From a bacterium (GTDB lineage: Bacteria > Bacteroidota > Bacteroidia > Chitinophagales > Saprospiraceae), in contig JANSXW010000055.1 in NCBI GenBank assembly GCA_024742755.1, positions 1 through 37,556 on the forward strand: 37,556 nucleotides of DNA, written 5' to 3'. Below, one piece after another: positions 8,553 to 16,859 of this stretch. A program made the translations under genes and the position numbers. Position 1 is the stretch's first letter. Each line of letters begins with the position of its first letter. Under the pieces are notes generated by a model that was given only the letters and a program-made list of their open reading frames with translations, searched no databases and was not told where the DNA came from.

Positions 8553-8601
8553 TATTTTGAGCTACTTTTATCCCACACTATCCTCACTAAAATGATCCGA
8601 A

Positions 8602-10377
8602 ATGCGAAACTCGCTGCTACTGCCTTTGTTGCTGGTCCTAATCCCATTAGCGAAGTTGTCTGCCCAACAGCCCCAGGCCCTTACCGCCCCTTTCGAGCTG
8701 GACAGCAACACCACTGCGACCTACCACCAAACCATTGCATTTTACGAGACGCTAAGCCTGGCTTATCCACAGCTGCACCTGCAGGCACACGGGCATACTG
8801 ACGCAGGCTTCCCGCTGCATACAGCCGTCCTCGCTACCGGCGGAGCCTGGACACCGGAAGCCGCAAAGGCGCAGGGCAAAACGGTCCTCTTTATCAATAA
8901 TGCCATACATCCCGGAGAACCCTGCGGCGTAGATGCTACGATGCTGCTCCTCCGCAACTGGCTGCAAAGCCCGGAGAAAATGGCGCTGCTCGACCGCCTG
9001 GTGGTGGTGGCTATCCCCTTTTACAATATCGGTGGCGGACTCAACCGCGGGCCACACAGCCGCGCCAATCAGGACGGGCCTGAAGCGCATGGCTTCCGGG
9101 GCAATGCCCGCAACCTGGACCTCAACCGGGATTTCATCAAGGCTGATTCCCGCAATGCACAGACGTTTAATCAAATTTTTGCCGACTGGCAGCCGGACCT
9201 GTTTGTCGACAATCATACTTCAAATGGTGCCGACTATCCATATACCATCACCCTCATTCCCACCCAAAGCGACAAGCTCGACCCCCACCTGTCTGATTAC
9301 CTGGACAACCGTCTGCTGCCCCGCCTGTACGCCGACATGGAAGCCGATGGCTGGGAGATGACGCCTTACGTCTATGCCCGCAGCACCCCGGATGAGGGCA
9401 TTGCCGCTTTTCTCGACCTGCCCCGCTACTCTACCGGTTATGCCGCATTGCACAACACCATCGGATTCATGCCCGAAACGCATATGCTGAAGCCTTTCAA
9501 AGACCGGGTAAGCAGCACCTATACCTTTATGGACAACCTGCTGCAGGCTGCCTGGGACGACCACGAAGCCATTCAGAATGCCCGAAAGCAAGCCCGTACC
9601 CACACCATTCAAAAAGACACCTTTGCCCTGAACTGGGCACTCGATATGGAACGTCAGGTCCCCCAGATCTTCAAGGGCTATACGGCCAAATACAAGCCAA
9701 GCGAGGTTTCCGGGCTGCAACGGCTCTACTACGACCAGGATGCGCCCTACACCAAAGAAATCCCCTACTTCAAGTTTTACAACACCACTATATCGGTGCA
9801 AAAGCCTGTGGCCTACATCATCCCGCAGGCCTATCAGGAGGTTATCGAACGGTTGCGGTGGAATAACGTCACGCTGCACCGCCTTACAGAAGACCAAACC
9901 CTGAAGGTGGAACAATACCGCATCGAAGATTACAAAGACCGCGCCGCCTACGAAGGGCACTACCTCCACTACGGCACAACCGTAACCACCGAAGACCGCC
10001 AACAGCGCTACCGCAAAGGCGACTACGTGGTCCTGGCCAATCAGCCGCTCAACCGGTACATTGTGGAAACCCTGGAACCGCAGGCACCGGACGCCTTCTT
10101 CTCCTGGAATTTTTTCGATGGCATCCTCATGCAGAAAGAGTATTTCTCAGCCTATGTATTTGAAGATAAGGCAGCCGCTATGCTGGCAGCAGACCCGGAG
10201 CTAAGGGCAGCGCTTGAAGCCAAAAGGGCGGAAGACCCGGAGTTTGCCAAGTCCGCCCGGGCTCAGCTTAACTTCGTTTACGAACGCTCCCCCCACTATG
10301 AGCCTACCTACCGGCTTTATCCCGTGGGCCGGCTCATGGATGTACAGAATATCAGCTTCCAACCTGAAACAGAGTAG
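8602..10377 (+). CDS. Secreted M14-family zinc metallocarboxypeptidase
   Basis: This 591-residue protein starts with a signal peptide (MRNSLLLPLLLVLIPLAKLSA, cleavage before QQP). The M14 zinc site is visible as HPGE (H103, E106) and a third ligand H205 in VDNHTSNG; the likely catalytic glutamate is E292 in GFMPETH. Substrate-site arginines of the family are suggested by RNLDLNRDF around 172-180. M14 enzymes hydrolyse C-terminal residues of peptides, or amide bonds of cell-wall peptides in some subfamilies. About 250 residues follow the catalytic domain, as in the large Bacteroidota M14 proteins. There is no T9SS domain, so it is probably periplasmic. The symporter begins 3 bp after its stop, so co-transcription is very likely. 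Confidence 0.9.
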   Translation: MRNSLLLPLLLVLIPLAKLSAQQPQALTAPFELDSNTTATYHQTIAFYETLSLAYPQLHLQAHGHTDAGFPLHTAVLATGGAWTPEAAKAQGKTVLFINNAIHPGEPCGVDATMLLLRNWLQSPEKMALLDRLVVVAIPFYNIGGGLNRGPHSRANQDGPEAHGFRGNARNLDLNRDFIKADSRNAQTFNQIFADWQPDLFVDNHTSNGADYPYTITLIPTQSDKLDPHLSDYLDNRLLPRLYADMEADGWEMTPYVYARSTPDEGIAAFLDLPRYSTGYAALHNTIGFMPETHMLKPFKDRVSSTYTFMDNLLQAAWDDHEAIQNARKQARTHTIQKDTFALNWALDMERQVPQIFKGYTAKYKPSEVSGLQRLYYDQDAPYTKEIPYFKFYNTTISVQKPVAYIIPQAYQEVIERLRWNNVTLHRLTEDQTLKVEQYRIEDYKDRAAYEGHYLHYGTTVTTEDRQQRYRKGDYVVLANQPLNRYIVETLEPQAPDAFFSWNFFDGILMQKEYFSAYVFEDKAAAMLAADPELRAALEAKRAEDPEFAKSARAQLNFVYERSPHYEPTYRLYPVGRLMDVQNISFQPETE

Positions 10378-10380
10378 GCT

Positions 10381-11787
10381 ATGCTGTTGCTTTTCATCGG
10401 TGGCTATCTGCTGCTGACCCTGGGTATAGGCTGGTGGGCTTCCCGCCGGGTGCATTCCACAAAGGACTTTGTCATTGCCGGGCGTAACCTGCCTATGGTG
10501 GTGGCGGCTTCTGCTCTTTTTGCGACCTGGTTTGGTTCTGAAACCATCATGGGGGCCAGCTCAGAATTCGTGGAGCACGGGCTGATCGGGGTGATCGAAG
10601 ACCCCTTTGGCGCGGCGCTTTGCCTGGCGCTTGTCGGGGCGTTTTTTGCCCGCCCGCTGTACAAGCTCAACATCATCACCTTCAATGATTTTTTCCGGAT
10701 ACGCTTCAGCCGGCAGGCCGAGGTCATCTCCGCCCTGTTTATGATCCCCTCCTACTTTGGATGGATTGCCGCACAGCTCGTTGCTATGGCGATCATTCTC
10801 AACACCATCGCCGGGCTCACTTTATTACAGGGCATCCTGCTCTGCGCGCTGATCGTGGTCCTTTACACCTACATCGGCGGCATGTGGGCGGTTTCCATCA
10901 CGGACTTTGTGCAGACCATCATGATCATCATCGGGCTTTTGATCATTGCGTGGCAATTGTCTGTGCAGGTGGGAGGCGTGCAAAAGGTAGCCGCTTCAGT
11001 GCCGGAAGGCTTTTTCCGGTTCTGGCCGGAGGGCGGCTTCCACAGCATCGTGCACTATATCGCGGCCTGGATTACGATTGGGCTGGGGTCTATCCCGCAG
11101 CAGGATGTCTTTCAGCGGGTGATGTCAGCACGGTCGGCAAAAACGGCGGTAACGGCTTCTTACCTTTCCGGTTTCATGTACCTGACCATCGGGTCTATCC
11201 CGCTCTTTATCGGCCTTTGCGGCAAAATGCTTTACCCTGAGCTGCAGATGGTGGACGATACGCAAATGGTCCTGCCCTTTATGGTGCTGGAACACAGCAG
11301 CATGTGGGTACAAATTCTCTTTTTCGGTGCGCTGCTGTCGGCAATTCTCAGTACCACCTCAGGTGCGATGCTTGCCCCGGCTACCGTCATTGGTGAAAAC
11401 CTGGTACGCCCTTACTTTCCTGACATGTCTGATCAGCGGTTGCTGCTGGTGATGCGTTTGTCTGTGGTGGGGGTCGCCATTTGTTCCGCCCTCCTTGCCG
11501 CAAGCACACAAAATATCTACGAGCTCGTCGGGCAGTCCTCCGCACTCAGCCTGGTGAGCCTGTTTGTACCACTGACGGCAGGGCTGTACTGGAAGCGTGC
11601 TTCGAACATTGGCGCCCTTGCTGCCATTATCATCGGTATGGCAGTTTGGGTAATTTGTGAATGGCAGGCCACTGCAATCCCCAGCCTGATCTACGGTGGC
11701 CTGAGCAGTTTGCTGGGCATGCTGCTGGGCAGCTGGCTATGGCCAAACGATCCAAAAAAAGTACTATTCAATGAAGACACGATCTAA
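10381..11787 (+). CDS. Sodium:solute symporter (SSS family)
   Basis: This 468-residue integral membrane protein has about 12-13 hydrophobic segments. Family features include the N-terminal SRRVHSTKDFVIAGRNLP loop after the first helix and the GGMWAVSITDFVQTI segment at about residues 165-180, which corresponds to the SSS signature region involved in sodium and substrate transport. The substrate cannot be told from sequence; members carry sugars, amino acids, nucleosides or vitamins. It starts 3 bp after the M14 peptidase stop and overlaps the DUF3089 gene by 17 bp, which places it in a tight operon and makes an amino acid or small peptide-derived substrate plausible, though this is inference. 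Confidence 0.92.
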   Translation: MLLLFIGGYLLLTLGIGWWASRRVHSTKDFVIAGRNLPMVVAASALFATWFGSETIMGASSEFVEHGLIGVIEDPFGAALCLALVGAFFARPLYKLNIITFNDFFRIRFSRQAEVISALFMIPSYFGWIAAQLVAMAIILNTIAGLTLLQGILLCALIVVLYTYIGGMWAVSITDFVQTIMIIIGLLIIAWQLSVQVGGVQKVAASVPEGFFRFWPEGGFHSIVHYIAAWITIGLGSIPQQDVFQRVMSARSAKTAVTASYLSGFMYLTIGSIPLFIGLCGKMLYPELQMVDDTQMVLPFMVLEHSSMWVQILFFGALLSAILSTTSGAMLAPATVIGENLVRPYFPDMSDQRLLLVMRLSVVGVAICSALLAASTQNIYELVGQSSALSLVSLFVPLTAGLYWKRASNIGALAAIIIGMAVWVICEWQATAIPSLIYGGLSSLLGMLLGSWLWPNDPKKVLFNEDTI

Positions 11788-12769
11788 TATCCTGGTTTTA
11801 AGCCTGCTCCTGTGGGGGTGCGCTACAAAGCCCTCGGGCACCTTCTCCACCACGACTACACCTATGGCACCGGACTACAGTCAGGCAGACGCCTGGGCTG
11901 CCCTGCCCACCAAATCCGACCCCGCGGATCAGGTGCCTGAAGGGCTGGAAGATCAGCAGGATGACGCGGCCGCCGATGTGTTTTTTCTACATCCCACCAC
12001 CTATACCGGCAAGCGGGGCGACCGGCTTTGGAATGGGCCGATTGGGAAAGCCGATTTGCAGGAGCGGACCCTCGAAGGGCCCATCTTATTCCAGGCGAGC
12101 GCATTTAATGCCGCCGGCAAAGTGTATGCCCCCTTCTACCGGCAAGCGCACCTCGAAGCCTACTTCACCAGAGACACCACGAGTGCCCAACAGGCGTTTG
12201 ACCTGGCCTACAGCGATATCCGCCGGGCGTTTGAATACTACCTGGAGCACTACAACGACGGGCGGCCTATCCTTATCGCGGCCCATAGTCAGGGGACTAC
12301 CCATGCTAAAAAGCTGCTTCGGGAATTTTTCGATGGCCAACCGCTGCAAAGCCAGCTCGTAGCCGCCTATATTATTGGTATTCCGGTGCGCCAAACGGAT
12401 TTTGAAAATATACCGCCCTGTACGGACAGCCTTGATACCGGTTGTTATGTTTCGTGGCGGACCTTCCGCCGGGGCACCAAAAAAGAACCTGAACCGGCTG
12501 TCATTGTGACCAACCCCCTGCTTTGGGATACCACCAAGGCTTTTGCGCCCCGTACGCTCAATGATGGCGCTGTCCTGACTCCCTTCGAGAAGGTTCGCCC
12601 CAATAACGTTAGTGCAGAGGTACGCGGGCCGGTCCTGTGGAGCAGCAAACCGCAATTTCCGGGCAGCTTCCTGATGCTGCGCCGCAATTATCATGTAGGC
12701 GACCTTAATTTATTTTATGTGGATATCCGGAAGAATGCGGTGCAGCGGGTGGAGGAATTTAGGAAATAA
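11771..12769 (+). CDS. DUF3089 alpha/beta-hydrolase-like lipoprotein
   Basis: The 332-residue product begins with a lipoprotein signal (MKTRSNILVLSLLLWGC, lipobox LWGC). The body matches DUF3089: DVFFLHPTTYTG near residue 75, a long helical region (AFDLAYSDIRRAFEYYLEHY) and the nucleophile elbow AHSQG with S173. DUF3089 proteins have an alpha/beta-hydrolase fold and unknown substrate; esterase or lipase activity is plausible. Its start overlaps the symporter by 17 bp, so translation is probably coupled. Its 3' end overlaps the convergent toxin gene by 11 bp, suggesting that the toxin-antitoxin pair was inserted right at the operon end. Confidence 0.88.
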   Translation: MKTRSNILVLSLLLWGCATKPSGTFSTTTTPMAPDYSQADAWAALPTKSDPADQVPEGLEDQQDDAAADVFFLHPTTYTGKRGDRLWNGPIGKADLQERTLEGPILFQASAFNAAGKVYAPFYRQAHLEAYFTRDTTSAQQAFDLAYSDIRRAFEYYLEHYNDGRPILIAAHSQGTTHAKKLLREFFDGQPLQSQLVAAYIIGIPVRQTDFENIPPCTDSLDTGCYVSWRTFRRGTKKEPEPAVIVTNPLLWDTTKAFAPRTLNDGAVLTPFEKVRPNNVSAEVRGPVLWSSKPQFPGSFLMLRRNYHVGDLNLFYVDIRKNAVQRVEEFRK

Positions 12770-13163
12770 GCTTATCGGTAAACAAATTCATGTAAGATAA
12801 ATCAGGAATACCCTGAAAGTCTTTATCATTTCTAGATATCAAAGTGTAATCGCCAAATATTGCAGATGCAGCAATTACAGCATCTGGCAGCTTGACTTTT
12901 CTTATTCGCCTAATTGAAATTGCCCTTTCTGCTATCAAATCGTTTAGGGGTACAATTGTCGACTTTTTCACCAAACTTTCCACAATGCTTATGTGAGCTT
13001 TATTTGGAGTTTGCCACCCTAATAGCTCTATTTTCGTAATGATTGATACTACACTGCCTTTTTCATTTAGTATCCTTTCCAAGAAGTCCATCGCAGGTTC
13101 AGGAAAGCTACCATTCAGGAAATAGATTAAGGTATTGGTATCTAAAAGGAATTCCTTTCCCAT
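12759..13163 (-). CDS. PIN-domain (VapC-like) type II toxin
   Basis: This 134-residue PIN-domain protein has the acidic metal-binding residues expected of VapC ribonucleases: D8 (LLDTN), E46 (TKIELLG), D94 (KLPDAVIAA) and D113/D115 (SRNDKDF). VapC toxins cleave tRNA or rRNA and are silenced by a co-encoded antitoxin. The antitoxin gene overlaps its 5' end by 22 bp. Base composition is visibly more AT-rich than in all surrounding genes, which supports horizontal acquisition. Its 3' end overlaps the convergent DUF3089 gene by 11 bp. Confidence 0.9.
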   Translation of the reverse strand: MGKEFLLDTNTLIYFLNGSFPEPAMDFLERILNEKGSVVSIITKIELLGWQTPNKAHISIVESLVKKSTIVPLNDLIAERAISIRRIRKVKLPDAVIAASAIFGDYTLISRNDKDFQGIPDLSYMNLFTDKLIS

Positions 13164-13390
13164 TCTTCGCGTAGCTTATTTAACTGCAAATCAATTTCTT
13201 CCATCGAATAAGCGTTTTGAAAAACAGCTCTGTATTCGCTGAATGTAGTCTTTTCTTCAGATACCCTATTTTCATCATCAATATTACTGGACTGATACTT
13301 GAATAGCAGAAAGGAAATGAAGTCTTCAACTTCTTTTTTCAGCCCCGCTGGTAGCTGATTAAGCTGTGCTAAAATTTGTTGATCGCTCAT
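13142..13390 (-). CDS. DUF2281-type antitoxin of the VapC-like toxin
   Basis: The 82-residue protein begins MSDQQILAQLNQLPAGLKKEVEDF, and the pattern of LP, a charged helix and then DFISFLLFKY is typical of DUF2281 antitoxins that pair with PIN toxins. The C-terminal half (SEYRAVFQNAYSMEEIDLQL) would be the toxin-neutralising part. It is the first gene of the pair and overlaps the toxin start by 22 bp, as expected for translationally coupled toxin-antitoxin genes. An 11-bp-period direct repeat lies just upstream and may be the autoregulatory operator. Composition is AT-rich like the toxin. Confidence 0.82.
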   Translation of the reverse strand: MSDQQILAQLNQLPAGLKKEVEDFISFLLFKYQSSNIDDENRVSEEKTTFSEYRAVFQNAYSMEEIDLQLNKLREEWERNSF

Positions 13391-13446
13391 TGAGTAACTT
13401 AACTTTGATTAGTTGGCTATCCTATCACTTTACCAATATAATACAA

Positions 13447-13464
13447 TTAATAGGTAGTTAATAG
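13447..13464. promoter_or_regulatory. Candidate toxin-antitoxin operator: direct repeat TTAATAG-4 bp-TTAATAG
   Basis: TTAATAG occurs at 13447-13453 and again at 13458-13464, 11 bp apart, about 57-75 bp upstream of the antitoxin ATG. One-helical-turn spacing upstream of an autoregulated pair suggests a binding site. Between it and the gene the minus strand reads TATATTGG, one mismatch from a TAnnTTTG -7 box. Confidence 0.4.
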
Positions 13465-13479
13465 TTCCAGGAATCCCTT

Positions 13480-14331
13480 TTACCGCCAGCGCTCAAATAG
13501 CGTCACCACGCCAAACATTAGCAGGAAGCCGTAGACGGAATCATCCAGCGGGACAGAAGTGATACGGATGCCCAGGTATTCTTCCGGATTGTAAATGACC
13601 ACCGGTTGCTCAGTATAGCCGCCGGTCAGCACGCCATTCACGATCAAAAACGGGATAAGGGCTACCAGATAGGACAGGTAAAAACGGCTGCGGTAAGTGC
13701 CGTCCAGAAAAAGCCAGTGGCAGAGGACAAAGCCGCCGGTGAGCAGGAAGGTCGTGGTGGTGTACAAATGCCCCCAGTACAGCAGCCCTGTGAGCAGGAA
13801 GCCGAAGCCCATAAGCGGCGTCAACCAGGGTTCTGCGCGGGCGAGCAGGTCTTTTTTGAGGTAAAAATTCAGGCATTCATAGATGAATACGCAGGCGAAA
13901 GGCACCGTAAAGAAAAACAGCCACTCTTCCACAGGCAGGTGCAGGAAGCGGATATTGGCAAAGTAGCGCTCATTGAAATTCCAAACACCCTGTGCGGTGA
14001 AGAATACGTCCCAGGCGATGAAGAGCCCGCCGACAATCGCAATGGCAGGCAGCAGCGGCTTCCACTTGCGGTAGTAGTGAACGTTTTTATCGAAACTCAG
14101 CAGAAAGACCGGTACAAATGTGAAGATGTGCAGGTAAAAGTACGCCCATTTCGTCTCCAGCCAGGCCAACCGGGTTACCTCCGGCACCTGCATCAGGTAG
14201 TTGTCGGGGCGGACCGGGTCTGTAATCCATTGCCAGCCCACAAGCAGCAGAGGGACCAAGACTACGATAGCCTGCAAAACGGACCGAACCCGGGCCTGAA
14301 CCCGGGAAGGCTGAGAAACGACTGAATCCAT
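13480..14331 (-). CDS. crtYcd: Lycopene cyclase, fused CrtYc/CrtYd type
   Basis: The 283-residue product is a polytopic membrane protein of about six to seven hydrophobic segments with two tandem lycopene-cyclase domains. Each repeat has the acidic motif of this family: PVEEW at 133-137 and PLDDS at about 261-265. The fused arrangement corresponds to the heterodimeric CrtYc plus CrtYd of actinobacteria and to the N-terminal half of fungal CrtYB. It cyclises the psi-ends of lycopene to beta rings, giving beta-carotene. It lies 3 bp after crtB on the same strand and is the last gene of the crt run. The second motif has DD in place of the usual EE/ED, a conservative change. Confidence 0.92.
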   Translation of the reverse strand: MDSVVSQPSRVQARVRSVLQAIVVLVPLLLVGWQWITDPVRPDNYLMQVPEVTRLAWLETKWAYFYLHIFTFVPVFLLSFDKNVHYYRKWKPLLPAIAIVGGLFIAWDVFFTAQGVWNFNERYFANIRFLHLPVEEWLFFFTVPFACVFIYECLNFYLKKDLLARAEPWLTPLMGFGFLLTGLLYWGHLYTTTTFLLTGGFVLCHWLFLDGTYRSRFYLSYLVALIPFLIVNGVLTGGYTEQPVVIYNPEEYLGIRITSVPLDDSVYGFLLMFGVVTLFERWR

Positions 14332-14334
14332 AAT

Positions 14335-15171
14335 TTACAATAAGTTCAGGCTGTTGCGCAGGGCCGAACTGAACAAAAGGACGGCTTTGCGCCGGTTAGG
14401 TACGCGGATGCGCTCCTGCGTGACCCGGTCAGCCGGTGCCGAACGGATTTTCTTAAACAGGTTGGTGTAGTAAATGTAAGCCAGGTATACCCCAAACCGT
14501 GCACCTTCCGGAAGCTGCACGATACCTTTGTAGGCATCATCAAAATCCTTTTTGATGTCGGCTTCGATTTCAAGCTTGTCCTGCTGACCAAACCGCGTGT
14601 AGTCCACACCCGGGAAGTACACCCGCCCGCGCTCATCAAAATCGCTCTTCATGTCGCGCAGGAAATTGATCTTCTGGAAAGCCGAGCCCAGGCTGCAGGC
14701 CGGTGCCTTGAGGCGTTGGTACTGCTCGTCATCACCCTCCACAAATACCCGAAGGCACATCAGCCCCACCACCTCAGCAGACCCGTAGATGTATTTTTTG
14801 TAAAGGCTATCGTGGTAGCGGTCGAAGTGAAGGTCCATCTCCATGCTATCAAGGAAGGCATCAATCAGTTCCCGCTCAATCTGATACTGATGTACGGTTT
14901 CCTGAAAGGCATGCAGTACCGGATTAAGGCTGATGCGCTCTTCAATGGCCCGGTAGGTGTCTTCCCGGAACCGGTCGAGGAGGGCTTTCTTGGGATAATC
15001 ATGGAAAGTATCCACAATTTCATCCGCAAAGCGCACAAAACCATACACGGCATAGATAGGTGCCCGGAACCGCTTGTCGAAAACGCGGATCCCCATGGAA
15101 AAAGAGGTGCTGTAGCGGTTTGTGATGTGCTTGCTGCACTCCCGGCAAACCTTGTTGTACAATTCCATCAT
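14335..15171 (-). CDS. crtB: Phytoene synthase
   Basis: I chose the ATG at 15171 (MMELYNKVC), which gives 278 residues; a TTG at 15222 would add 17 residues not expected in homologues. The first aspartate-rich motif is DEIVD at 50-54 and the second region is the block LRDMKSDFDERGRVYFPG. The enzyme condenses two geranylgeranyl diphosphates head-to-head into phytoene, the first committed step of carotenoid synthesis. Squalene synthase is the main alternative family, but the neighbours crtI and crtYcd settle the assignment. It is 3 bp upstream of crtYcd and about 98 bp downstream of crtI. Confidence 0.93.
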   Translation of the reverse strand: MMELYNKVCRECSKHITNRYSTSFSMGIRVFDKRFRAPIYAVYGFVRFADEIVDTFHDYPKKALLDRFREDTYRAIEERISLNPVLHAFQETVHQYQIERELIDAFLDSMEMDLHFDRYHDSLYKKYIYGSAEVVGLMCLRVFVEGDDEQYQRLKAPACSLGSAFQKINFLRDMKSDFDERGRVYFPGVDYTRFGQQDKLEIEADIKKDFDDAYKGIVQLPEGARFGVYLAYIYYTNLFKKIRSAPADRVTQERIRVPNRRKAVLLFSSALRNSLNLL

Positions 15172-15269
15172 AACGTTATCGGTTTTGCAATCCGGTGCGC
15201 AGGCTGATAAGCTTTTTCCCAATTGCCAGCGGGTGTAGCTTTAGGTTCAGCATACGCACACATTGATTG

Positions 15270-16745
15270 CTAAGGTTTCACAGCTTTAAATATTTCATTG
15301 GCGACCACGCTGCCTGAAATCAGGGAAGGCGGCACGCCAGGGCCCGGTGTAGTCAACTGTCCGGTATAGTAAAGGTTGCTGACCTTCTTGCTTCTGAGCT
15401 TTGGCTTCAGGAAGGCGGTTTGGAACAACGTGTTCGCCAGCCCGTACGCATTGCCCTTGTAAGCGTGGTAGTCCTTTTCAAAGTCCCGGTGGGCAAAAGC
15501 CCGCTTGTAGACAATATGCTTACGAATTTCCTGCCCGGTCAGATCTTCCAGGCGGTCCATTACGATGTTAAAATACGTTTCGCGCTTCTCGTCCGTATCT
15601 TCCAGGTTGGGCGCAAGGGGGATGAGCACAAACAAATTCTCTTTGCCCTCGGGCGCTACGCTGGGGTCCGTGACCGATGGCGCACAAACGTAAAACAGCG
15701 GATCGCTCGGCCATTGTGGCTGATCGTAAATTTCTACGGCGTGTTTTTTGAAGTCGGCATCGAAGAAGAGGTTGTGGTGGTGCAAGCCTTCGATTTTTTT
15801 GTCGACCCCCAGGTAGAACAGCAAAGAAGAAGGCGCCATCGTGCGCTTGTCCCAGTACTTTTCGCTGTACATCCGGTGCTCGGGCTGCAGCAGCTTTTGC
15901 TCCACATGGTGGTAATCGGCACCCCCTACTACGATATCCGCTTCATACTCGCCGTTTTGGGTGATGACCTTGGTGGCATGCCCGTTAGGTACGTATATCT
16001 GTTGGACCTCCTCGTTGAGCCGGATTTCCACGCCCAGCTCTTCGGCTACGCTGACCATGCCCTCCACAATTTTGTGCATGCCGCCCATAGGGTACCAAGT
16101 GCCCAGTGCCATATCGGCGTAGTTCATCATGCTGTACAAAGCGGGTGTATTCTCAGGCGTGGCCCCCAGGAACAGCACCGGAAATTCCAGCAGCTGAATC
16201 AGTTGCTCGTGCTTAAAAAGCTTGCGGATATGTTTGGAAATAGAGGTAAACATCTGCAGGCGGAAGAGGCTCATCAGGATGCGCGTATCCGCAAATTCCA
16301 TGATGGAATGAGACGGCTTGTGCACAAACTCATTCATGCCGACTTCGTACTTATATTGAGCTTCCTTGAGAAACTGCCGGAGTTTTTGGCTGCTGCCCGG
16401 CTCGTATTGCTCGAACATGGCTTCCAGCTCCTCCATTTTGGCCGGCACTTCCATGCTGTCGCCCTTGCCGAAGACCACCTCGTAGGAAGGATCAAGGCGC
16501 ACCAATTCGTAATAATCGGATGGTTTCTTGCCGAATTGAGCGAAGTACTGCTCGAACACATCCGGCATCCAATACCAGCTTGGCCCCATGTCAAACATGA
16601 AGCCATCCTGCTCAAACTTGCGGGCACGCCCGCCCGGGATGCTGTTTTTTTCTAAAATAGTGACCTTATAGCCCTTTTGGGCAAGATGAGAGGCTGCGGA
16701 GAGCCCTGCAAACCCGGACCCGATAACGATGACTTTCTTTGCCAA
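15270..16745 (-). CDS. crtI: Phytoene desaturase
   Basis: The 491-residue FAD enzyme has the dinucleotide-binding fold at its extreme N-terminus (VIGSGFAGLSAASHLA, residues 6-21, then EKN and PGGRA) and the carotenoid-desaturase C-terminal signature YYTGQLTTPGPGVPPSLISG. It desaturates phytoene stepwise to lycopene (or neurosporene). The start is TTG: the in-frame stretch from the upstream stop (TAA) contains no ATG or GTG, and the Rossmann motif begins only five residues later, so no later start is possible. It heads the crtI-crtB-crtYcd run. Its leader contains a G5/C5 hairpin (separate entry). Confidence 0.93.
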   Translation of the reverse strand: MAKKVIVIGSGFAGLSAASHLAQKGYKVTILEKNSIPGGRARKFEQDGFMFDMGPSWYWMPDVFEQYFAQFGKKPSDYYELVRLDPSYEVVFGKGDSMEVPAKMEELEAMFEQYEPGSSQKLRQFLKEAQYKYEVGMNEFVHKPSHSIMEFADTRILMSLFRLQMFTSISKHIRKLFKHEQLIQLLEFPVLFLGATPENTPALYSMMNYADMALGTWYPMGGMHKIVEGMVSVAEELGVEIRLNEEVQQIYVPNGHATKVITQNGEYEADIVVGGADYHHVEQKLLQPEHRMYSEKYWDKRTMAPSSLLFYLGVDKKIEGLHHHNLFFDADFKKHAVEIYDQPQWPSDPLFYVCAPSVTDPSVAPEGKENLFVLIPLAPNLEDTDEKRETYFNIVMDRLEDLTGQEIRKHIVYKRAFAHRDFEKDYHAYKGNAYGLANTLFQTAFLKPKLRSKKVSNLYYTGQLTTPGPGVPPSLISGSVVANEIFKAVKP

Positions 16746-16768
16746 TGCTGCTCTTTGTTTGGTGACAA

Positions 16769-16795
16769 GGGGGAAACAGCAGCCCCCATTTTTTG
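16769..16795. promoter_or_regulatory. GGGGG/CCCCC hairpin in the crtI leader
   Basis: GGGGG at 16769-16773 and CCCCC at 16783-16787 flank a 9-nt loop, followed on the plus strand by ATTTTTTG. On the minus strand it lies 23-42 nt upstream of the crtI TTG. It could be a leader structure that tempers translation from a weak start, or a terminator for plus-strand (antisense) transcription. Confidence 0.4.
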
Positions 16796-16859
16796 TTTAG
16801 GTATTTTTGACAGAAAGCTTACTTTACTTTAACAAAATACCGCTTGCCAGTCCAAATGT

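Noticed and set aside
8553..8601. Promoter in the short gap before the M14 gene (TTTG with TACTTTTA)
   Set aside because: The two elements are only about 4 nt apart, far from the usual 19, so it is more likely read through from the amidase gene.
15420..16655. Long ORF (411 codons) opposite crtI
   Set aside because: Antisense shadow of a clearly identified desaturase, with no domain of its own.
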